Part shown: one piece after another, positions 57,001-64,000 of the stretch
Numbering within the stretch: position 1 is the stretch's first letter
Layout: each line of letters starts with the position of its first letter
From: Ophioderma brevispina
Taxonomy: Eukaryota > Echinodermata > Ophiuroidea > Amphilepidida > Ophiodermatidae
Direction: 5' to 3'
Assembly: GCA_023653785.1 (NCBI GenBank)
Contig: JAMKCH010079017.1
Location: forward strand, 1 to 64,000
Length of the DNA: 64,000 nt
Made by a program: the position numbers and the translations under genes
Notes under the pieces: generated by a model
The model's database searches: none
Told to the model about the DNA's origin: nothing
The model's input: the letters and a program-made list of their open reading frames with translations, nothing else

Positions 57001-59689
57001 CCCAGCAGACCCCTGTTACCATCTGCTGTACTCACTATGTCTCATATTAGGATATATAAGGCCTTCACAAGTTATTTCTGAGTTTCCTGTTTACCGCCCC
57101 CGTTCGAAATCGTCACCCGCGTAAAATATTTAATTATTTGCCATACTTTAATTATTTCACATTTTCCCATAACAACTTAAGTTTTTTTTACCAAATCTTG
57201 CCGATTTTCGGACTTGATTTTTGTATCTTATTCCGTGATCTGTCAGATCGGTTTAAAAAAATAGTGTCTGTCAGGCTTCCGCTAAGTTTGCGTTTTTGCG
57301 CGCAGCGAGCAATTTTTTTATAATCGCGCAAACTTAAATTTTCAGTAACTGAATGAATCCGACATTTCTCTTTTTTATTTGTACGAAGCTCGAACTTGCG
57401 AGAGTGAAATCTTACGGACTTTGGCCTATGTTACTATGAAAGACACATGCAAGATTCCCGTTGTTTTCTGTGATACTCAAACATAAATTCACCGTAATTA
57501 TAATACCTCGTTGGCCATCCTCCCAGTTCCCTCCATATAATCGTAATTATGGATTAATCTCACCATTAGGCCTGGGTATTTAATTAGTTTTTAGGATGAA
57601 CAAAAATATGGCATTTAACATCTCATGCCGCGAGTGTTGAGAAACATGTCTGAACATACACACTACAGTGAAGGCACAATACCCGTCTCTTCAGATTGAA
57701 CTACACTTAATAAAAAGGCTTTGACAACTCAAAATGTTGATCATGCTATGGAATCGCCATCTTCATGCTTGATTATTTTAATTTATTGGTCACCAATCAG
57801 TAAATATATCATTGAAATAACTCTTGGCTGAGACTCTTGAATCTTTACTATTTACTATATAAATGATAAACATGGATATAGACAATTTGGACCAATCCCC
57901 TACCTGTAATTGCAATTTAGACTATTGTAAGCTGGTAACCTGCAGCTGTAAAAAATGTCGGCTTGAGTAGACTTCACACATCGCTACTAACATAGTTTTC
58001 GTTTGAAAAATATCTGAATCATGTACAGCTAAACAGGAAAACACATTCTCTACTAAAACTACTAGTTTTGCATTTTGGAAGGGTGAAGAGAGAAAATATT
58101 AGGTGAAGTTGCTGAAAAAAATATCACACCCATTTCAGTGTATTGAAATTTTTCCATAGGGTTGTACATATGCGCATAAAACGAGTTTCTCGGTTACGAC
58201 CGCCATATCGGAGCATTCTCTCACGTTTAATGTCTTTCAGACTGAGTCATTACATTTTGCGATTGGTTCACTGTAGTTTTTTATGGAAATTTATTGACGA
58301 TGATTTTTTTTTGATTGGCTAACAATGATGTGGTACGGCGGCAGTTATGACTGGAGAGTCCCATCATTTTAGTACATCACCCTAGGCGCCTGGGACCGTT
58401 GGGTTCCGCTCCAATTAGTTATTTAGGCCATTTTTAAACACAATCTAAATTCTGATTGAATTTGATATTCAAATATACATTTGATTTCATAAATGGCATG
58501 ATTCCGAAATTTTTGCGGTAAGTTTGCGTTTCGAAATTAAATCGGCACCGTTTGAACGTAGTAAATCCATGAGTTTCTACTGGTATGTCACCATGTCCGC
58601 TTCCTGGGTGCTCACTCGCTCTTTGTCTAGTTATTTTGGAACATACAAAAATTTCGAGTCCCGGACACCCGCTCGAAAAATAGTTCCGGTTACCCGGGAG
58701 CGCAATTACCCGAATTTTCCACCCCTATGGTCTGAGTAGCATGCCTGGGACATCTTTGTGTCTTCATTACTTTAGTATACCGCACCTCTGCACAGCAGGC
58801 ATGATGGAAAGGGTAAAGACGAAGCGTGGACACTGAACATGATATAATGTTGGAGACAAGTTTTAAAAAGTATAATAGTATAAAGGGTGCAAACTTCAAA
58901 ACGTATCATTAACGTTATTTTAATCCACTTTGATTTAAAAAGTTTACGACGTCATAAAGGCAAAAGATCTCCCATTCCACATTGTGGATTCGGAGAAAAC
59001 ATCACTGGATTTTTCAAAAACCCCTGGTTTTTTTTGAAAAAGCCCCCGTTTTTCAAAATTAAGTGGTGTTCGTGCTTTGAGAACCCCTTGTTTTGAAAGT
59101 TACCGCTACCCCTGGTGTCTGTTTTACATTCCCATCATGTCGTCACTAGATACAAGCGCTACTGTAACTCACACACTACTTGCGTGTATCCAAGAAGCTA
59201 TCAGAGATGGATGGCGTTAACGCATCGCATTTGATTTCAGTGGAAGTTTCGATTCTATTCATACCCGCTTGTCTTGCATAGAAAATATCGACTTCTGTCG
59301 TCATAGAGAACTATTCCCGTTTCAACTTTCGTTTTGATAAATTCTTTGACTGATCCAGGCGTGTTAAGTCCCATAAATTAATAATATATCTTTGAAATAT
59401 AATGATGTTCTATATAATAATTAGACCATACGAAAGAACAAGTGTGTGTAGATGCCAAATCGACTACCTCCAATATTTTCCATGCATATCGTTGGACTAC
59501 ACAAATGTTTTCATGAAAACCAACGCATTTGTTGTTGTCACTTGTAAATTAAAATATTGGTCCATGTTTATGGCCATACTAGTTAGCGTTACTGTGGACA
59601 GGAAAATAACTTTGCCCGTCCGTGTGACTGAGACTGACTCCAGTTTCTGTGAGATGCAAATTTTGCCTTTTGTGGCACTTTTTCAGATG
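57001..59689. other. Intergenic DNA, no gene recognised
   Basis: The short open frames here do not look like protein and lack splice context. No clear inverted-repeat ends were found. Confidence 0.4.
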
Positions 59690-60005
59690 TTTGGCGGTTT
59701 TCAGCAGAGACCAATGGTACCCCAATGAAACAAATGGCTGCATTTTTTTCAATTTTGCTCAAAGGCACACAAATTTGGGTGCTTGTCGTGAAAATTTGGT
59801 ACAGATATGGGTTTTTGATTTTTTTAAAGTTATGTCTGCCTTTTTGGGACACTTTCTGACTTTTGGTGAATAGCTAGGTGGGTTTTCAGCGTGAGACCAA
59901 TGCACACAATGCAATGGGTGCATTTTGACACTTTTGCTCAAAGCCCCAATTTGGGTGCTTTTTTAGAATTTGGTACAGATGTGTGTTTGAATTTTTGAGG
60001 TACGA
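59690..60005 (+). repeat. Two-unit tandem repeat (about 185 bp)
   Basis: Blocks ttttcagc-gagaccaatg, attttgctcaaag, aatttgggtgctt and ttggtacagat recur in order at about 59698-59810 and 59883-59980. The overlapping open frames on both strands are by-products. Confidence 0.75.
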
Positions 60006-61507
60006 GACTTTTTCCTGGGGAGGTACCATGTTTATTTTTTATAAGAATGCCCAAAGCTCACCCAGGTAGCCTAATTCATTGTTTTCTAGATACTAGGGCT
60101 ATCTGTCTACAACACATGGTTGTTTATACAGAGCCATACAAAGTCGGAGAAACCTGGCATTATTTAAACAAATGGTCAATTGCTTTTCATGAATAATTAT
60201 CATTTTTTGGTTGTTTTATTTGTGTGTGTTTTGTTTCAATATCTTTTGTTAGGATTGGGTTTTTTTTTTGGGGGGTTGTGATTTCCCCCAAAAACTGGGC
60301 AATCCCGTGGCATGTATTATAAGTATTTTGATCGCAGTTCTCATGTACTCCTGTTTGATGGCAAAAAAAAATCTGTGTTTCTAGTCTAGATGTTTCAAAA
60401 CATCTAAAAGGCAAGTAGCCTTGCTAGTCCTACCACCCTGGTTGTTAAGAATATGGCCATGGGGGGGACACAGAACATCACTTCTCATGGTGATACTGCA
60501 GACTCCGAGAATACAACTACTTAACAATCTCCGTGAGCCTCCTACTAATCGGCGACATGCTTCTCAAAGGAGCCTTGGGATAAGAACAAGTATGTTTTAC
60601 CTTAAACCAGGTTAAAAATATTACTGCCAAACATCGCCACCATAAATTGTATCCCAATTCATGACGCATGGCATTTTTATTATAGTACATGTTCAGAGAA
60701 CCGATAACATATTTGCCAAAATCAGCTTGAAAAATTATATATCTATTAAAACAATAATTAAAATAAGTTTACAGCTTCTGGCAAAGCCTCATCACTGCTA
60801 GCAGAGATGAGAACAGTGTATAAAGTGTTAACATATATACCTTTATTTTAACAGTCCAATGCCGAATATTGTCCCTATATTGCAACTGCCAACCTTGCTT
60901 CGAAATAATTAATATTAATATTAACTGTTACCTCGTCATAATTTTCAAACATTAACAGGAACTCGTACATTAATGTGAAGCCTATAAATGTGTATACAAG
61001 TTAAGTATTGTCATCTGCGGGAACCACTAAATTCCTGCATATTTTAGTATGTAATACCACCAATAAATGTGTAATCAAGTTCATGCTGACATGAGACCAT
61101 TCAGCATACTCAAGGCACATTTTGAGTAAACTAATTTCTACCTAGATTGTAATGCAGTTCACTCACCGTCAGAACGACTTCAGCCATACCTCATTGTCAG
61201 ATCAAATGTCTAGTAGGATCGTCCCCTTGTTTCAATACCTTGTAGGTTTGTGTAACATTGTAATGTGTTCCTGTACACTTTTGTCGTTTGTTGTCATTGT
61301 CCTGCAACACTTAAACCATAAATTGCAGTTTAAAGTCTTGTGGGGAACTTATTTTGTAATCAGTACAACTTATTTCAATTGTATGGTCTTCAGTCCCCAG
61401 GTGCCAAATGTATGAGTACTAAATTTGACTCCATCCTAATTGCATGTAAAATGTATATGCTTGTAATGTAAACATTTATCAAGTGTATTTACAAGTGTTT
61501 GGATTAG
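60006..61507. other. Intergenic DNA, nothing recognised
   Basis: A T-run followed by G-run (60255-60275) is the only low-complexity block. No gene-like frame is seen. Confidence 0.4.
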
Positions 61508-61515
61508 GGTGAGAC

Positions 61516-62356
61516 TAGGGCTGTTGTCGGCTAGTGTTTTCATTGTCGACAAGGCGACAGAAATCAAAAGCCGACGTTGTCAACTGTCGACAGTGCATAG
61601 CACCAATGCAGCATAGGATAGTGTACTTACAGCTTGTAGTGTTGAGCCTATGGTGTTGAATTCGTCACCCAAATGCCTCACCAGTTCGACTTTTGCGGGA
61701 AGTTTATCACACTTGTGAATAAAATAATCATGAAAGCATTACATTTTTAAGTAGAAAATACATAACAGAAAACATATATTGGTTTGGTTGTATGAATTGC
61801 TACCGCATCAGCGACTTTTCGGCAATTTTATAGTGACAAAAATCAGGCCTTATAACTCCCGGTAGTAGGGCAGTGTGGAAAGTAAATTTGGCATCAAGTT
61901 GAATCTTGATCCCTTTACCACCGTCGAGTGTGCATTGATTCTGGTAACAAGGTCAAGATTAAGCTTTGTGCCCTGACATGACTGAACATGCTTAGCCTGT
62001 CTGAGGAAGAGCAGGACGTACTATCAGGGAGTAAAAAATGGTACTACATTCAAGTGTGTGCTGTGCCATGATACGTTAAGTCGGGCATTAAATACAGAGT
62101 TTCAATGTTCAATTCGACTGATTGGCGATACTGAATGGTGGGCATGGCGTGATGGCAGAAAAATTATATGCTTTTATGCTTCTTTCACCATTGGACTTAT
62201 TCTGACATGCAGCAGCAAAATCCCGAAAATATCACGGCTTTTCCTAGCTATAGTTTTTATTTAAATTTTGTCGATGCTTGCACTGCTTGTCGACAATCGG
62301 CAAAAGTGCTTTTGTCAACAATTTTTCCGACAAAAGCACTGTCGACAACAGCCCTA
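61516..62356 (+). mobile_element. hAT-like transposon, internally deleted, perfect 8-bp target duplication
   Basis: Ends tagggctgttgtcg and cgacaacagcccta are perfect 14-bp inverted repeats. The flanking ggtgagac at 61508-61515 and 62357-62364 is an exact 8-bp duplication, the hAT signature. Subterminal gtcgaca motifs recur several times near both ends. A plus-strand frame near 61990-62150 reads with a CVLCHDTL-like Cys pair after one frameshift, which could be the remains of a BED zinc finger at the start of a hAT transposase. That reading is tentative. At 841 bp it is too short to encode transposase. Confidence 0.88.
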
Positions 62357-62419
62357 GGTGAGACATACCATCATGCCCACTATCTCAAATTTGAGATCTG
62401 GCAGAATTACTGATTATGC

Positions 62420-63680
62420 CTTTAATGTTAGGTTTTTGGTTCCCTGCCAACTTTTGTTGGTGAAGGGGGACTATAGAAATGCTAGGTGTCCGTGTGTGCA
62501 TGTGTGTGCGTGTGTGTGCATGCATCCCGCATGATATCTTTGGATCTATTATAAGCAAGTGTGGGTGTCCATCTTCACAACAGATGTATCTCAAGTAGGC
62601 AGTGGCTGGGATCAGAAGTGAGTCATGTTAGGGGTACATTACTATAAACCTTGTCAACATGATATCTTTTGATCTAAGCAAGTATGGGTGTCCATCTTTG
62701 CACAATAGATATCACTCAAGTAGGCAGTTGATGATTTCGGAGGTGGGTCATGTGGAATGGGTTAGAGGTCAAATGTAATCGAAAATCGGGTCAAATTGCT
62801 ATAAACCTTGTCAACTGTGGTAGGATGATGAAATTTGGTGATTGTGGTCAACATTCAATGCCAAAAATTTTGAAGGTCATTTCAAGGTCATGTGATGTCA
62901 TTCAAGGTCAATTTACTTAATATGTGGTAGGATGATGAAACCTGGTGGGTGTAGTAAACATTTGATACCAAAATGTATCACTGCAAATTGTTGTATGGTC
63001 ATGAAACTTGGGTGTGGTCAACATTTATGGTGGTGTGGAAAGCATTTTCTCATGGTGTAGTCTGTGTCACAGACTGTGAAAGATATTAAATTATTAATCG
63101 GTACTGTGTGAGAGACTAGCATTATCACTTCCCCATTGAGAATATGTGTAAATGAAACTTAATCTCAAATATCTTTAAAAAACGAAGGGGTTCTATGGAT
63201 TTTTTTGCATCAGAGGGTCAGAAATCTTGTTTTCTTAAACGACATCCCTCAGCTGGGTCTAAACCTATAGAACCTTTTGAGAAAATTGAAAATTTTTATC
63301 GGTAGTTTTTTACACACAATCTCTATGGCACTGACGAGCACCAAACATTTTCCCACGGTGCTACGTCACTAGGCTGGCTAATTAAATACGCACATTCATA
63401 CTTTCCGCACCGCTGTAGTCAATATTCAGTGCTGAAAATTGTAAGGTCATTTCAAGGTCATGTGGGGTCATCCAAGGTCAAATATCTACAAATGGTTGTA
63501 TAGTCTTGAAACTTGGGGTGTAGTCAACATTTGATACCAAAAATTGTCAAGCTCATTTCAAGGTCATCTGAGGTCATCCAAGATCAAATCACTACAAACA
63601 GTTGTATGGTCATGAAATCCGGTGTGTACATTCAGTACCAAAAATTGTAAAGGGCGTTTCAAGGTCATCTGGGGGAAGAC
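62420..63680 (+). repeat. Long AGGTCA-rich dispersed repeat region
   Basis: It opens with ttccctgccaacttttgttg and a (tg/tgca)n stretch at 62493-62525. It then contains serial units of the type aacatttgataccaaaa-ttgt / catttcaaggtcatgtgagg / tcatccaaggtcaaa, at least four times (about 62840, 62900, 63440, 63550). No coding capacity. Confidence 0.7.
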
Positions 63681-64000
63681 CCAGGTTTGAAAAATTGAGG
63701 GTGCTTCTTTCTGGAAATGTCGTCATGTCTCTTAATGCATGTGGTTGCTTTCATGTAATAGTCATACTAGTTATCTGTTTGTAAACGTACATGTATTACC
63801 CCAAGAACAAAAAGAATTTTTGAATGAATGTACATACATAGTTAAACTTAACCATATATGGAAGTAAATTGCAAATCTGATAGTCCAAAAGCAAAACCTG
63901 AACAAAGATTAATATTGCCAAAAATGATTATCATTTTTAATGTGATACAATAATTTTAGTATCACTTTTATTCACTGTACGTTTTATTTGATGGGCACCT
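63681..64000. other. Window end, AT-rich, nothing recognised
   Basis: No feature could be supported. Confidence 0.4.

Noticed and set aside
59402..59728. 108-residue open frame as a gene
   Set aside because: It runs into the tandem repeat at 59690, has no recognisable motif or splice context, and the opposite strand is equally open.

Overview
This is a stretch of animal nuclear DNA, AT-rich and loaded with transposable elements. It looks like a marine invertebrate, possibly a deuterostome, but the sequence alone does not fix the species. The signs are one intron-containing gene, EN-RT LINE remnants, a DIRS-type tyrosine-recombinase retrotransposon, a tRNA-derived SINE and many MITEs with clear terminal inverted repeats.

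The only cellular gene I can support is the plus-strand orthologue of CCDC181, a microtubule-associated ciliary/flagellar coiled-coil protein. Three coding exons are visible. A long exon (10603-11949) carries the acidic region and the first F-x-x-W-L helix. A 34-codon exon (13555-13656) carries the second such module. The terminal exon (48268-48439) carries the third module and the stop. The last intron interval is about 34.6 kb and is filled with repeats. The donor at 13656 is phase 0 and the acceptor at 48267 is phase 2, so at least one short exon in between has not been found. The first coding exon was not found either. A perfect RFX X-box lies at 9425-9438, about 1.2 kb upstream of the first visible exon, which fits a ciliary gene.

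Layout. 1-2180: 3' end of a frameshifted DIRS-like element (RNase H tail, tyrosine recombinase, inverted-repeat hairpins). 2181-3300: unidentified GC-richer stretch. 4000-7130: LINE remnant, minus strand. 7529-9034: two well-bounded MITEs. 9035-13656: upstream part of CCDC181. 13721-14650: 930-bp foldback element. 14900-17100: low-complexity DNA, a hAT-type MITE and one MITE nested inside another. 17.0-22.2 kb: a 1.9-kb segment present twice. 22.6-23.3 kb: possible LINE 3' end. 25.3-43.1 kb: a 7.7-kb segment present twice in tandem, each copy with a LINE, plus a third partial copy of its right end. 45.7-50.2 kb: MITEs around the last exon. 50.9-52.5 kb: MITE and a near-identical tandem duplication. 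54.8 kb: SINE. 61.5-62.4 kb: hAT-like transposon with a perfect 8-bp target duplication. 49.3, 55.9-57.0 and 62.4-63.7 kb: repeats rich in AGGTCA motifs.

The paired duplicated segments differ mainly by single-base indels. They may therefore be assembly artefacts from uncorrected long reads or unmerged haplotypes rather than real duplications. I see no bacterial-style operon, CRISPR array, rRNA gene or free tRNA gene.
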